From the NCBI GenBank assembly GCA_022562055.1, contig JADFQA010000033.1, positions 1 to 34,059 of the forward strand: 34,059 bases of DNA. The letters run 5' to 3'. The stretch's first letter is position 1. Each line of letters opens with the position of its first letter. Below the pieces are notes generated by a model, which was not told the origin of the DNA, did not search any database, and saw nothing but the letters and a program-made list of their open reading frames with translations. The stretch comes from Acidobacteriota bacterium (lineage in GTDB: Bacteria; Actinomycetota; Acidimicrobiia; Spongiisociales; UBA5794). Below, piece by piece: positions 1 to 8,044 of the stretch. The translations under genes and the position numbers were made by a program.

Positions 1-2
1 TA

Positions 3-680
3 TGGGGGTTGCGCGCGTGGAACTACACCGCTGGTGAGTCGTCGAGGGTCGTCGAGGGGCTATGGAACAGCACCCGCCTTGCGTTGCTGGTCACTGCAAT
101 GTCGGTGTTGGTTGGGCTTCCGGCATCGCGTGCTCTCGGGCAAAACGAATTCAAGGGCAAAGGCACCGTCGAATGGTTGCTGTTGATGCCCATCATCGTG
201 CCAGCCCTAGTGGCCACAATGGGCATCCACCAGATCTTCATAAGGCTCCGGCTAACCGAGACACTGTTCGGCGTTGCACTGGTGCACCTCATTCCGGCTA
301 TCCCCTATTTCGTGCTGGTCATGGCGAGCGTTTTTGCGAACTACGGCACCGCACTCGAAGACACAGCTCGGACGCTCGGAGCGAACCGGTTTCGAGTGTT
401 CATACACGTCACGTTCCCCGCAATCTCGTCGGGTCTCTTGGTGGCGTCGATGTTCACATTCTTCATCTCGTGGGGGCAATACGTGACAACGTTGCTCATC
501 GGAGGCGGCACGTTCATTACGCTCCCGCTGGTGCTGTTCCCCTTCCTGAGCGGCGGCAATCACTCGACCGCTGCTGCCATCAGCCTGGTGTTTGTCGCTC
601 CCGCTGTTCTCGTCTTGATCCTTACTTCTCGACAACTCAGTCGAGATTCCGCTCTTATGGGAGGTTTTGGAAAACTATGA
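3..680 (+). CDS. ABC transporter permease, PotC/UgpE-like (5' end cut off by the window)
   Basis: This is the inner-membrane permease of a binding-protein-dependent importer. The frame is open to the window edge and the visible part lacks the N-terminal transmembrane segments, so the true start lies upstream; TTG at 9 is only the first start-like codon. Several hydrophobic segments alternate with short loops. The EAA loop that docks the ATPase is visible as EDTARTLGANRFRVF, about 115 residues into the visible part. The family is the MalFGK/PotBC-type (BPD_transp_1) permease. The stop overlaps the next gene's ATG (ATGA), so permease and ATPase are translationally coupled. A partner permease and a binding protein would be expected upstream. 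Substrate cannot be read from the permease; the downstream nucleoside-cleaving genes suggest a nucleoside or related sugar compound (inference). Confidence 0.85.
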   Translation, partial: WGLRAWNYTAGESSRVVEGLWNSTRLALLVTAMSVLVGLPASRALGQNEFKGKGTVEWLLLMPIIVPALVATMGIHQIFIRLRLTETLFGVALVHLIPAIPYFVLVMASVFANYGTALEDTARTLGANRFRVFIHVTFPAISSGLLVASMFTFFISWGQYVTTLLIGGGTFITLPLVLFPFLSGGNHSTAAAISLVFVAPAVLVLILTSRQLSRDSALMGGFGKL

Positions 681-1783
681 CAGCTGTTTCACTTCGTGGC
701 ATCTCGAAGTACTTTGGTGACCTTGCCGCCGTACGCGATCTCGATCTTGAGATAGCATCCGGGGAGATGGTGGCCTTCCTCGGTCCGTCTGGCTGCGGCA
801 AGACGACGACCCTGCGGTTGATCACCGGCCTCATAGATCCAACGTCTGGTGACGTTCTATTTGACGGCAAGTCAATCCTCGGGGTTCCCACCGAGCGCCG
901 GGGTGCCGTCATGGTTTTCCAGAAGCACCTGTTGTTTCCGACCATGGACGTCGCCCAAAACGTCGGGTTCGGCCTCAGGATGGCGGGCGTATCAAAGAGC
1001 GAAATGGCGGGCAGGGTGACCGAAATGCTCGAACTCGTCGAGCTCCCAGGCCTCGAACATCGAAAGGCGCACGAACTATCTGGTGGACAACAACAACGTG
1101 TCGCGCTCGCCAGGGCATTGATTGTTCGACCAAACGTGCTGCTCCTCGACGAACCGCTTGCCAATCTCGACGCAAACCTGCGTATCACGATGAGGCATCT
1201 GATCCGCTCCATCCAGCACGAACTGGGTATCACCGCCATTTTCGTGACCCACGACCAGGAAGAGGCAGTCATGCTTGCTGATCGGGTTGCGCTCATGTTT
1301 GGCGGCACACTGCAGCAGGTCGGCAAACCCGAAGGCTTCTTCCGCAGCCCTCGAACCGCTGAGATTGCACGGTTTTTCAGAAACAGCAACTTCCTCCCTG
1401 GCAATCGAATCGGGTCGACCGTGCAAACCCGGGCGGGAGACATTGAGATCGACATCTCACGAATGCCCGGTGGTGATGGCCCGGTGACACTTACGGTACG
1501 ACCAGAAGAGGTCCGAATCTCGCCGGCATCGTCCGACGAGGAGAACGTGGTCGACGCGAAGGTAATCTCGCTCATTTACATGGGTTCATACACACAACTG
1601 CAGGTGACAATCGGCGGTGAACCGTGGCAGGTCAACGGCCCCGCAACGTTGCGTGCTCGAGAGGGCGACAGCATCGCACTCCAATTACCGCAAGAGCACA
1701 TCTGGCTCGTTGCAGACGACGCACCCCTGTCCGCAGACGATGATCCAGCAGACGCGGCACGCGACAAGTCGGCAGTGGCATGA
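677..1783 (+). CDS. ABC transporter ATP-binding protein, PotA/UgpC type
   Basis: 368-residue ATPase that powers the permease upstream. Walker A GPSGCGKT is at about 36-43, the Q-loop follows in the segment around 82, the signature LSGGQ is at 134-138, Walker B LLLDEP is at 155-160 with the D-loop NLD after it, and the switch histidine is in FVTHDQEEA near 192. The last ~130 residues form a TOBE-like beta domain typical of the MalK/PotA/UgpC class of importers for sugars, polyamines and glycerol phosphates. The start at 677 is fixed by the ATGA overlap with the permease stop and by the protein beginning just ahead of the usual first beta strand; the longer open frame back to base 62 overlaps the permease and is not coding. 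The stop overlaps the next ATG at 1780. Substrate unknown. Confidence 0.93.
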   Translation: MTAVSLRGISKYFGDLAAVRDLDLEIASGEMVAFLGPSGCGKTTTLRLITGLIDPTSGDVLFDGKSILGVPTERRGAVMVFQKHLLFPTMDVAQNVGFGLRMAGVSKSEMAGRVTEMLELVELPGLEHRKAHELSGGQQQRVALARALIVRPNVLLLDEPLANLDANLRITMRHLIRSIQHELGITAIFVTHDQEEAVMLADRVALMFGGTLQQVGKPEGFFRSPRTAEIARFFRNSNFLPGNRIGSTVQTRAGDIEIDISRMPGGDGPVTLTVRPEEVRISPASSDEENVVDAKVISLIYMGSYTQLQVTIGGEPWQVNGPATLRAREGDSIALQLPQEHIWLVADDAPLSADDDPADAARDKSAVA

Positions 1784-2760
1784 CAACTGTGGAAACAACC
1801 ACTCCCAGAGCGCACGGGTGCCTGTCCGTTGGCAAACGTCGAGGCCTGCAAACGCTGTCCACGAAGGAACGCGTCTTTGCGGTACTCGCAGTTGATCACA
1901 TTTCCGCTTTGTCTTCCGTGGTAAGACCTGAAGACCCGTCATCGTTGACATCTGCGGAGCTTGTCTCGCTCAAACTCCGCCTCATCGAAGAGATTGCCGC
2001 GCCCGCGTCTGGCGTTCTTATCGACGCTGCACTAGGCCTCGAGCCTCTCGTTGAGCAGAATGTGCTACCGGGAGCGACAGGCCTCATGGTCGGTCTCGAA
2101 GATGCCGGGTACGCCTCGAGCGAGTCGTCGCCTCGCCTCTTTGAAGGTTGGGACGTCGCCCGCGCTGCCGCGTCGGGGGCGACAGCAGTGAAATGCTCAT
2201 TCGTGTACGACCCGTTTGCGCCTACCAACGAGGCACACGAGTTCGTGTCGGACCTCGTAGCAGCGTGCGAAACGTTCGGTCTGCCGTTGTTCGCTGAGCC
2301 ACTCACGCCACAGTCTCAGTTGTCGAACCGACGGTCCGTCGTGATCGAGACGGCAAAGAGGATCGGGGCCCTCAATGTGGACATCCTCAAACTCGAAGCC
2401 CCTCTCGACGACCACGCAGACGAAGCCGAGCTGGTCGAGGCCTGTCATGAACTCACGCAGGCCAGTCCGGTGCCATGGACATTGCTCTCGGGTGGCGCTG
2501 ACTTCGATACCTTTGCACATCGACTTGAGATTGCGTGTAGGGCCGGTGCCTCGGGGTATGTTGCCGGGAGGACGGTGTGGAAGGATTTCGTCGTCCGAAT
2601 CCATTCGAACACTCAAAGCGCGACGCTTGACGCCAACCGCAGGCTGCAACACCTCACTGATATCGCGGTGGCGTTCGGCAGACCGTGGTCCGATTGTTAT
2701 GGACAATCCGATAGCGAATGCACATGCGCTGCTCATGGGCGTCACCGAGCAACCGAATGA
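1780..2760 (+). CDS. Class I aldolase, LacD / tagatose-1,6-bisphosphate aldolase family
   Basis: 326-residue TIM-barrel aldolase resembling LacD and the sulfofructose-phosphate aldolase YihT. The Schiff-base lysine is the Lys in DILKLEAP (about residue 204). A second lysine in VKCSFVYD (about 138) and the glutamate in LFAEPL (about 173) match conserved active-site positions of LacD. GRTVWKD near 263-269 corresponds to the phosphate-binding GRATW-type motif. Such enzymes cleave ketose 1-phosphates or 1,6-bisphosphates to dihydroxyacetone phosphate and an aldehyde. It overlaps the ATPase stop and the next start by ATGA. Next to two nucleoside-cleaving enzymes it may split the sugar phosphate released from a nucleoside (inference). 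No ketose kinase or aldose-ketose isomerase is present in the window, so the exact substrate is open. The tail after about residue 305 is not family-like and is rich in Cys/His. Confidence 0.82.
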   Translation: MTTVETTTPRAHGCLSVGKRRGLQTLSTKERVFAVLAVDHISALSSVVRPEDPSSLTSAELVSLKLRLIEEIAAPASGVLIDAALGLEPLVEQNVLPGATGLMVGLEDAGYASSESSPRLFEGWDVARAAASGATAVKCSFVYDPFAPTNEAHEFVSDLVAACETFGLPLFAEPLTPQSQLSNRRSVVIETAKRIGALNVDILKLEAPLDDHADEAELVEACHELTQASPVPWTLLSGGADFDTFAHRLEIACRAGASGYVAGRTVWKDFVVRIHSNTQSATLDANRRLQHLTDIAVAFGRPWSDCYGQSDSECTCAAHGRHRATE

Positions 2761-3854
2761 CCACGACCGGCGTCGCACAAATCTCCGAGTCCCACCGCAC
2801 ACGCCTCCTCTTGCCTCCGACCGGTCGTGTCCGTGTGGTGATCGACACAGATACGGCCAACGAGATCGACGACCAGTTTGCGCTGACCTGGGCGTTGCAG
2901 TCGCCTGATCGGCTCGACATCGAAGCAGTCCTCGCTGCGCCGTACTCGTTCGAGCATCTTCGCGCCGGTTTACTCGAAGCTGCTGAACAGCTTGAGAAAC
3001 ACGACAACCCATCGATTGACAGCGGCTTGGTCGACCGGTTCTCGAGTTGGGCCATTCGACTTCGCGACGCCGGTGTAGCTGCCGACGAAATCGAGTTTGT
3101 AGGGCCGGCTGAGGGGATGGAGCGAAGTTTCCAAGAAATCGTCCGTATCTTCGATCTTGTCGGTGTCGAATCAGACGGCCGGGTGTTCCAAGGTTCACCG
3201 GGTTACTTGCCGGGACCCAATCGGCCTGTCGACAGCGCTGCTGCTCGCCGACTCATCGAGCTGGCATTGGCCGGCAGTGATGACCCGTTGTACGTCGTAG
3301 CGATCGGATGTGTCACCAATGTCGCGTCAGCAATAATGCTCGAACCAGCGATTCTTGATCGCATCGTCGTTCTCTGGACGGCCGGCTATCCAACATTTTC
3401 GTCTCGATCGAACGGTGACTCGCTCAACCTGGTGCAAGACGTCGCCGCTGCAAGGTACCTCTTCGAATGCGGTGTTCCATTGGTGTATTTGCCCGGGTAC
3501 TACGTGGGTGCACAGCTCAGGGTTTCGCTACCCGAGATCGAGCGGTGGGTGCGCGGCCGCGGGAGGTCGGGCGACTACCTGCACCACCTGTACACCAACA
3601 ATCCTCTGCATGCGCAGCGCGCGATCCCAGATCACTTCGGACGGTCATGGGTGATGTGGGACATGATCAACATTGCTTGGCTGATAGAACCGAGCTGGGT
3701 TCCCACCGATCTCGTACCGACGCCAACGCTCGATGGCGAGTTGCACTGGACACCGCAAACCGGCGAACCGCACCACATGCGCGAGGCACACGACGTCGAC
3801 CGCGACGCAATTTTCCGTGACTTTTTCGAGAAACTGGACAAAGCCGCCAAATGA
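2757..3854 (+). CDS. Nucleoside hydrolase (inosine/uridine-preferring N-ribohydrolase family)
   Basis: 365-residue protein of the IunH/RihA fold. The calcium-binding motif appears as DTDTANEIDD at about 30-39, a variant of the canonical DTDPGxDD. GCVTNVASAI in the middle is the usual conserved helix start, and a WDMINIAWLIEPS segment matches the late conserved D..AVAYLIDP element carrying the last metal-binding Asp. The family hydrolyses ribonucleosides to free base and ribose. The start at 2757 is set by the ATGA overlap with the aldolase; the longer reading from 2718 overlaps it for no reason. The NEIDDQFAL variant defines a subfamily whose substrates I do not know. The stop overlaps the phosphorylase start, so hydrolase and phosphorylase are made together, which is unusual because they are alternative ways of cutting the same bond. 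Confidence 0.88.
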   Translation: MTTTGVAQISESHRTRLLLPPTGRVRVVIDTDTANEIDDQFALTWALQSPDRLDIEAVLAAPYSFEHLRAGLLEAAEQLEKHDNPSIDSGLVDRFSSWAIRLRDAGVAADEIEFVGPAEGMERSFQEIVRIFDLVGVESDGRVFQGSPGYLPGPNRPVDSAAARRLIELALAGSDDPLYVVAIGCVTNVASAIMLEPAILDRIVVLWTAGYPTFSSRSNGDSLNLVQDVAAARYLFECGVPLVYLPGYYVGAQLRVSLPEIERWVRGRGRSGDYLHHLYTNNPLHAQRAIPDHFGRSWVMWDMINIAWLIEPSWVPTDLVPTPTLDGELHWTPQTGEPHHMREAHDVDRDAIFRDFFEKLDKAAK

Positions 3855-4618
3855 CAACGCCCCCCACAAAGGCACGGTCGCTCCTTGAAATGGAACCGCA
3901 AGAGTGGCAACGCGCTCTCAAACTCGCTGACGACGACTTACCCGTCGCCGTGATCAGCGAAGGGTCCTGGTGGCGGGCCGACCGCACGAAGTGGAGGCTC
4001 AGCGCTCTGACCGACGTCCGCGAACTGGCATTCCCTGACATGTTCTGGGGGCGCTGGCACGGTCGGCCGGTCGTCTACTGCTGCGCCTACGGCGCACCTC
4101 GGGCAGTGGAGGTTGCACATGTGTTTGGCAGTCTTGGTGCCAAGCTCGCTATTCAGATAGGCACCTGCGGCGGCCTTCAACGTGAGCTACGTCCCGGCGA
4201 CGTTGTGATTCCCGACGACGCCGTCTGCAGCGAGGGTATCGCCCCGTTGTACGGTGCCGACGGCGTGATTGCGGCAGATACCAAGGCCAGCGCCACGGCT
4301 CGATCGCTCATGGCGGGCCGCAGCCACACCGTCCACCGTGGCACCCACCTCACCTGGTATTCGATTTTCGCCCAAGACGGCCCGATGGTTGAGGACTGGC
4401 AAGCCCAGGGCTACACCTCAGTCGACATGGAGACGGCAACCACGCTTGCAGTCGCAAAGCACTTCGGAATGGCTGCGGTTTCGATGTTGGTCGTTTGGGA
4501 TGATCTGCTCAACGGCCGTAGTTTCCTCGATCCTCTGAGCTCACAAGAACAACAGCATGTCGATGCCGGGAACCGCGCTGTGTATGAAGTCGCTCTCGAA
4601 CTCGTCGATTCGCTCTAA
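3851..4618 (+). CDS. Nucleoside phosphorylase, PNP/UDP family
   Basis: 255-residue protein of the PNP_UDP_1 family (uridine phosphorylase, purine nucleoside phosphorylase DeoD, MTA/SAH nucleosidase). The phosphate and ribose site is marked by IQIGTCGGLQRELRPGDVVIP around 97-117, where family members read GxxGg......GDvvi. The substrate signature VDMETATTLAVAKHFG matches the conserved VEMEaaa.l..a motif with the ribose-contacting Glu. The reaction expected is nucleoside plus phosphate to base plus (deoxy)ribose 1-phosphate, or hydrolysis if it is nucleosidase-like; sequence alone does not decide. ATGA overlap with the hydrolase upstream. A 31-nt gap separates it from the E1 alpha gene. Confidence 0.85.
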   Translation: MTTPPTKARSLLEMEPQEWQRALKLADDDLPVAVISEGSWWRADRTKWRLSALTDVRELAFPDMFWGRWHGRPVVYCCAYGAPRAVEVAHVFGSLGAKLAIQIGTCGGLQRELRPGDVVIPDDAVCSEGIAPLYGADGVIAADTKASATARSLMAGRSHTVHRGTHLTWYSIFAQDGPMVEDWQAQGYTSVDMETATTLAVAKHFGMAAVSMLVVWDDLLNGRSFLDPLSSQEQQHVDAGNRAVYEVALELVDSL

Positions 4619-4649
4619 ACAATGTCATTCGCCGCTCGAAAGGCACACC

Positions 4650-5612
4650 ATGAACCTTGACCGTGAAACCATGCTCGGACTGTGGGAAAGGATGGTCCGT
4701 ATCCGCGCCTTCGAGACGCGAGTCAGCGAAGTCGCCGAAGCCAAAGAGGTCGAGGGGTACCTCCATACGTACTCGGGGCAGGAAGCAGTCGCGTGCGGCG
4801 TGATCCCATTGCTGCGCGAGGACGACTGGTTCACTTCAACATATCGGAATCACGGTCATGCGATTGCTCGCGACATCCCACTCGACGCTATTGCGGGTGA
4901 GATCTACGGCAAAACAACCGGCGTGTGCGGCGGCAAGGGCGGCTCGATGCACGTCGCGGATCAATCACGCGGAATGATCGGCGGCATGGGAATCGTGGCA
5001 GGCGGCCTTCCTATTGCGACCGGGGCTGCGCTTGCGTCGCGATACCTCGGTAGAGACTCCGTCGCAGTCGCGTTCTTTGGTGACGGTGCGGTACACCAGG
5101 GTGCGTGGCACGAGGCACTCGACTTCGCTGCGTTGTTCGGTTGTCCCGTCGTGTTCGTGTGCGAGAACAATCTTTATGCAGAGACGACCGCGGTTGACTA
5201 CCACCTCCTGGCGGGCTCGGTTGCGGCCATGACTGCCCCGTACGGCATCCCGTCAGTACAGGTAGATGGCATGGATGTGTTTGCGGTGCGAGAAGCAACG
5301 CAAGAAGCGTTTGCACGAGCACGCAATGGCGACGGCCCGAGCTTGATCGAGGCGATGACCTACCGCTATGGAGGCCAGTACGAGGGCGACACACAAACCT
5401 ACAAACCTCCCAAGGAGGTTGCCTGGTGGAGGACGCAAGACCCCCTGCTTCGGTTTCGCGCGGCAGTTGCAGATCAGCTTGATACCGCGGAACTCGACAG
5501 TATCGAAACGTCGGTAGCAGCCGAAGTGGTCGCCGCGTTCACGGCGGCCCAGGATGCTCCGTGGCCCGACCTCTCAGAACTGACGACCGACGTATACACG
5601 CCGGTCGCGTAG
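4650..5612 (+). CDS. 2-oxoacid / acetoin dehydrogenase E1 component, alpha subunit
   Basis: 320-residue thiamine-diphosphate enzyme subunit of the AcoA/PdhA type. The ThDP motif runs from GDGAVHQGAWHEA (from about 144) to CENN (NN at 173-174), the usual GDG...NN spacing. TYRNHGH and GGKGGSMH are further family signatures. ATG 4650 is chosen because GAAAGG lies a few bases before it and the protein then starts exactly where E1 alpha proteins start; the frame open from 4557 overlaps the phosphorylase. With the beta subunit it would decarboxylate a 2-oxoacid (pyruvate or branched-chain) or cleave acetoin, passing the acyl group to a lipoyl E2. No E2 or E3 gene is in the window, so partners are elsewhere or this E1 has a special role in the nucleoside operon. 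The start-region similarity favours pyruvate/acetoin over branched-chain E1. Confidence 0.9.
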   Translation: MNLDRETMLGLWERMVRIRAFETRVSEVAEAKEVEGYLHTYSGQEAVACGVIPLLREDDWFTSTYRNHGHAIARDIPLDAIAGEIYGKTTGVCGGKGGSMHVADQSRGMIGGMGIVAGGLPIATGAALASRYLGRDSVAVAFFGDGAVHQGAWHEALDFAALFGCPVVFVCENNLYAETTAVDYHLLAGSVAAMTAPYGIPSVQVDGMDVFAVREATQEAFARARNGDGPSLIEAMTYRYGGQYEGDTQTYKPPKEVAWWRTQDPLLRFRAAVADQLDTAELDSIETSVAAEVVAAFTAAQDAPWPDLSELTTDVYTPVA

Positions 5613-5621
5613 GGACGCACC

Positions 5622-6647
5622 ATGACTCGAACTCTCAACATCAAGGACGCCATCAACGAAGCCCTCCGTCAGGAGATGACCGCAGACGACCGAATCATCC
5701 TCATGGGAGAGGACATTGCAGGCGGAGCCGGCAGGGACGAAGCGTATCCCGAGGCCGCTGACGCCTGGGGCGGGCCCTTTGGGGTAACGCAGGGTCTCCT
5801 TCCGTTGTTTGGCCGCCGCCGCGTAATGGACACTGCCATTGCCGAGACCGGGTTTGTTGGCGCAGCTATCGGTGCTGCCATCGTCGGCCTGCGACCGATC
5901 GTCGAGATCATGTACGTCGACTTCATCGGTACGTCGTTCGACCAGCTTCTCAACCATGCCGCCAAGCTGCGGTATGTCTACGGCGGCAAAGTCTCCGTTC
6001 CAATGGTGGTGCGAACCGTTGCAGGCGCCGGCTTCCGGGCAGCGGCAGAGCACTCACAGACGCTGTACTCGATCTATACCCACATCCCGGGTCTCAAGGT
6101 GGTTGCCCCCGCAACAGCCGAGGACGCAAAAGGTCTCCTCATCAGCGCCATTCGGGACCCCGACCCGGTGATTTTTATCGAGCACAAACGCCTTTACATG
6201 GTCGAGGGTCCTGTGCCTGAGGAGTCATATGCGATCCCCTTGGGGGTGGCCAAGATCGTCCGTGAGGGGAGTGATGTCACGATCGTCGGTGTTCAGAAGA
6301 TGGTCCACACTGCGTTAGACGCGGCGGAACTGCTGTCACGCGAGGGGATCGAGGCCGAGGTCATTGACCCCCGAACCTATTCTCCGCTTGATACGGACAC
6401 CATCCTCGGATCGGTAGAAAAGACTGGCCGGTTGGTCGTGGTAGACGAGTCGCACCCGCGATGCTCGCTCGCAACGGACATCGCCGCGCTCGCCGCGGAC
6501 CGTGTCTTCTCGTCGTTGCGGAGCCCGATACGCATGGTGACGGGCGCCCACACGCCGATCCCGTTCAGCCCGCCGCTCGAAGACGCCTTCATTCCAAGCG
6601 CTGCCCGCATAGTCGAAGCGGTCCACAGCCAGCTCGAGTCCGTGTAG
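5622..6647 (+). CDS. 2-oxoacid / acetoin dehydrogenase E1 component, beta subunit
   Basis: 341 residues, full length for AcoB/PdhB. The catalytic ThDP-activating glutamate is in AIAETGFVGAAIGAA (about E75). The N-terminal pyrimidine-binding domain (GEDIAGGAGRDEAYPEAAD) and the C-terminal transketolase domain (VIDPRTYSPLDTDTI, then VVVDESHPR) are both present. It lies 9 nt after the alpha subunit, so the two form the alpha2beta2 E1. The gene ends the rightward operon; the next gene faces it 30 nt away. Pyruvate, acetoin or another 2-oxoacid are all possible substrates. Confidence 0.92.
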   Translation: MTRTLNIKDAINEALRQEMTADDRIILMGEDIAGGAGRDEAYPEAADAWGGPFGVTQGLLPLFGRRRVMDTAIAETGFVGAAIGAAIVGLRPIVEIMYVDFIGTSFDQLLNHAAKLRYVYGGKVSVPMVVRTVAGAGFRAAAEHSQTLYSIYTHIPGLKVVAPATAEDAKGLLISAIRDPDPVIFIEHKRLYMVEGPVPEESYAIPLGVAKIVREGSDVTIVGVQKMVHTALDAAELLSREGIEAEVIDPRTYSPLDTDTILGSVEKTGRLVVVDESHPRCSLATDIAALAADRVFSSLRSPIRMVTGAHTPIPFSPPLEDAFIPSAARIVEAVHSQLESV

Positions 6648-6677
6648 GAGAGCAACCGGTCGACGTCGTCCACAACC

Positions 6678-6878
6678 TCATCCAGCGGCGGCTTTTGGGG
6701 TGTTGTTCACCACAAGACGTAGCGGTGACACCATCCCGGCATCGGACAGGTTGGCAATGGCTTGCTCCTCGGTCACCGTCAGATCGATTACGCCGTGACC
6801 GTCAAGAATTGCGGTCACGAAACAGTCGCTGCAGGCTTCGGTATGTGCAAGCTCGCACACTCCGCAGTCAATGATCAT
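6678..6878 (-). CDS. Small cysteine-rich actinobacterial protein (two CxxC pairs)
   Basis: 66-residue protein beginning MIIDCGVCELAHTEACSDCF, with two closely spaced CxxC pairs (Cys 5, 8, 16, 19) that could bind zinc or iron or form disulfides. After that comes a short region containing LTVTEEQAIANLSDAGMVSPLRL. I know such CxxC...CxDC small proteins from many actinobacteria as hypothetical proteins; no function is established to my knowledge. ATG 6878 is preferred over GTG 6893 because GAAAGG sits 7 nt upstream of it. It converges with the E1 beta gene and diverges from the LLM oxidoreductase, so it is its own unit. The short length leaves some doubt, but the ordered cysteines and good ribosome site argue for a real gene. 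Confidence 0.7.
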   Translation of the reverse strand: MIIDCGVCELAHTEACSDCFVTAILDGHGVIDLTVTEEQAIANLSDAGMVSPLRLVVNNTPKAAAG

Positions 6879-6966
6879 CGTCGGGCCTTTCACTCGTCTT
6901 CTTCATTGCGCAGGTACCGTACGCCCCCGGTGTGACAAGAACGCGACCGTGGCTCACGCAGGTTGG

Positions 6967-6972
6967 TAGCGT
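6967..6972 (+). promoter_or_regulatory. Candidate -10 box for the LLM oxidoreductase gene
   Basis: TAGCGT fits the actinobacterial TAnnnT -10 pattern and lies 33 bp before the gene's ATG, leaving room for a short leader containing GGAG at 6993. No good -35 hexamer is seen, so this is tentative. Confidence 0.3.
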
Positions 6973-7005
6973 GGGCGCCCTTGACCACGAACGGAGTCAT
7001 TGCAG

Positions 7006-8037
7006 ATGCGTCTTGGATTGAACATTGGGTACTGGGGGTCGGGACAGACCACGCCGTTGGAGTTGGTGATCGAGGCTGAGAAGCTCGGCTACGACGTTGT
7101 GTGGGCTGCTGAAGCATGGGGTTCGGACGTTGTCACTGTCTTGACGTGGATCGCCGCACGGACAGAGAAGATAAAGGTCGGCGCGGGAGTCATGCAGATC
7201 CCAGCTCGGACCCCTGCGATGACTGCCATGACAGCGGTCACCCTCAATGAACTCTCCGGCGGTCGTTTTGAGCTAGGCCTTGGGGTGAGCGGACCGCAGG
7301 TTGTCGAGGGATGGCACGGTCTCGCCTATGGGAAGCCGCTTGGCAAAACGCGCGAATACGTTGAGATCCTCCGCAAAATCTTTGCCCGCGATGAACCCGT
7401 CACCCACGACGGAATGCACTACGCGATCCCCTACCAGGGCGACGACGCAACGGGGCTTGGCAAGCCATTGCGTCTCATCACCCACCCGACACACGACGTC
7501 CCGATCCTGATCGCTTCGATTGGACCAAAGAATGTCGAGCTAACTGCAGAGATCGCAGACGGTTGGCTACCCATCTTCTACTCCCCCATGCAAGCACCTA
7601 AGGTGTACCAACCGTTGCTCGATACCGGATTCGAGAAGTCTGGTGACCCGAACAAGAGCTCCACCTTCGACATCGCACCCAGCCTGTCCGTCGTCATCAC
7701 CGACGACCTCGAAGCAGGCCGCCGCCAGATGAAACCGATGGCCGCTCTCTACATCGGGGGAATGGGGGCCAAGGGACGGAACTTCTACAACACACTTGCC
7801 TGCCGTTACGGATACGAAGAGGCCGCCGAGAAGATCCAGGATCTCTATCTTGCAGGTAACAAGATGGCTGCCACGGAGGCGGTCCCCGATGACCTCGTCG
7901 AGCAGATCAATCTCATCGGGCCGCGCAAGAAGGTCGCCGAGGAGATCGAAATCTGGAAGGCAGCCGGCGTAACAACCATGAACGTCGCCGCCACCGACAT
8001 CGCAACTTTGCGAACCCTCGCCGAGCTGGTGCTCTGA
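7006..8037 (+). CDS. LLM-class oxidoreductase, probably F420-dependent
   Basis: 343-residue TIM-barrel flavin/deazaflavin oxidoreductase of the luciferase-like family. It starts MRLGLNIGYWGSG and carries the family-typical EAEKLGYDVVWAAEAWGSD, TARTPAMTAMTA-like and LSGGRFELGLGVSGPQVVEGWHG segments. That combination is usual in actinobacterial F420-dependent members (MER/Fgd-like) rather than FMN luciferases, though cofactor choice is inferred. ATG 7006 is used instead of TTG 7000 because GGAG at 6993-6996 is well placed for it. Substrate unknown. It ends 7 nt from the convergent NYN gene and is probably transcribed alone. Confidence 0.88.
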   Translation: MRLGLNIGYWGSGQTTPLELVIEAEKLGYDVVWAAEAWGSDVVTVLTWIAARTEKIKVGAGVMQIPARTPAMTAMTAVTLNELSGGRFELGLGVSGPQVVEGWHGLAYGKPLGKTREYVEILRKIFARDEPVTHDGMHYAIPYQGDDATGLGKPLRLITHPTHDVPILIASIGPKNVELTAEIADGWLPIFYSPMQAPKVYQPLLDTGFEKSGDPNKSSTFDIAPSLSVVITDDLEAGRRQMKPMAALYIGGMGAKGRNFYNTLACRYGYEEAAEKIQDLYLAGNKMAATEAVPDDLVEQINLIGPRKKVAEEIEIWKAAGVTTMNVAATDIATLRTLAELVL

Positions 8038-8044
8038 GGGTCAC

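Noticed and set aside
62-676. Upstream extension of the ABC ATPase frame to base 62
   Set aside because: It lies over the well-supported permease in another frame; ATG 677 with the ATGA overlap and homology start is better.
655-1575. Long minus-strand frame across the ATPase gene
   Set aside because: Antisense shadow of a highly conserved ATPase; low-complexity Ser/Arg-rich translation with no domain.
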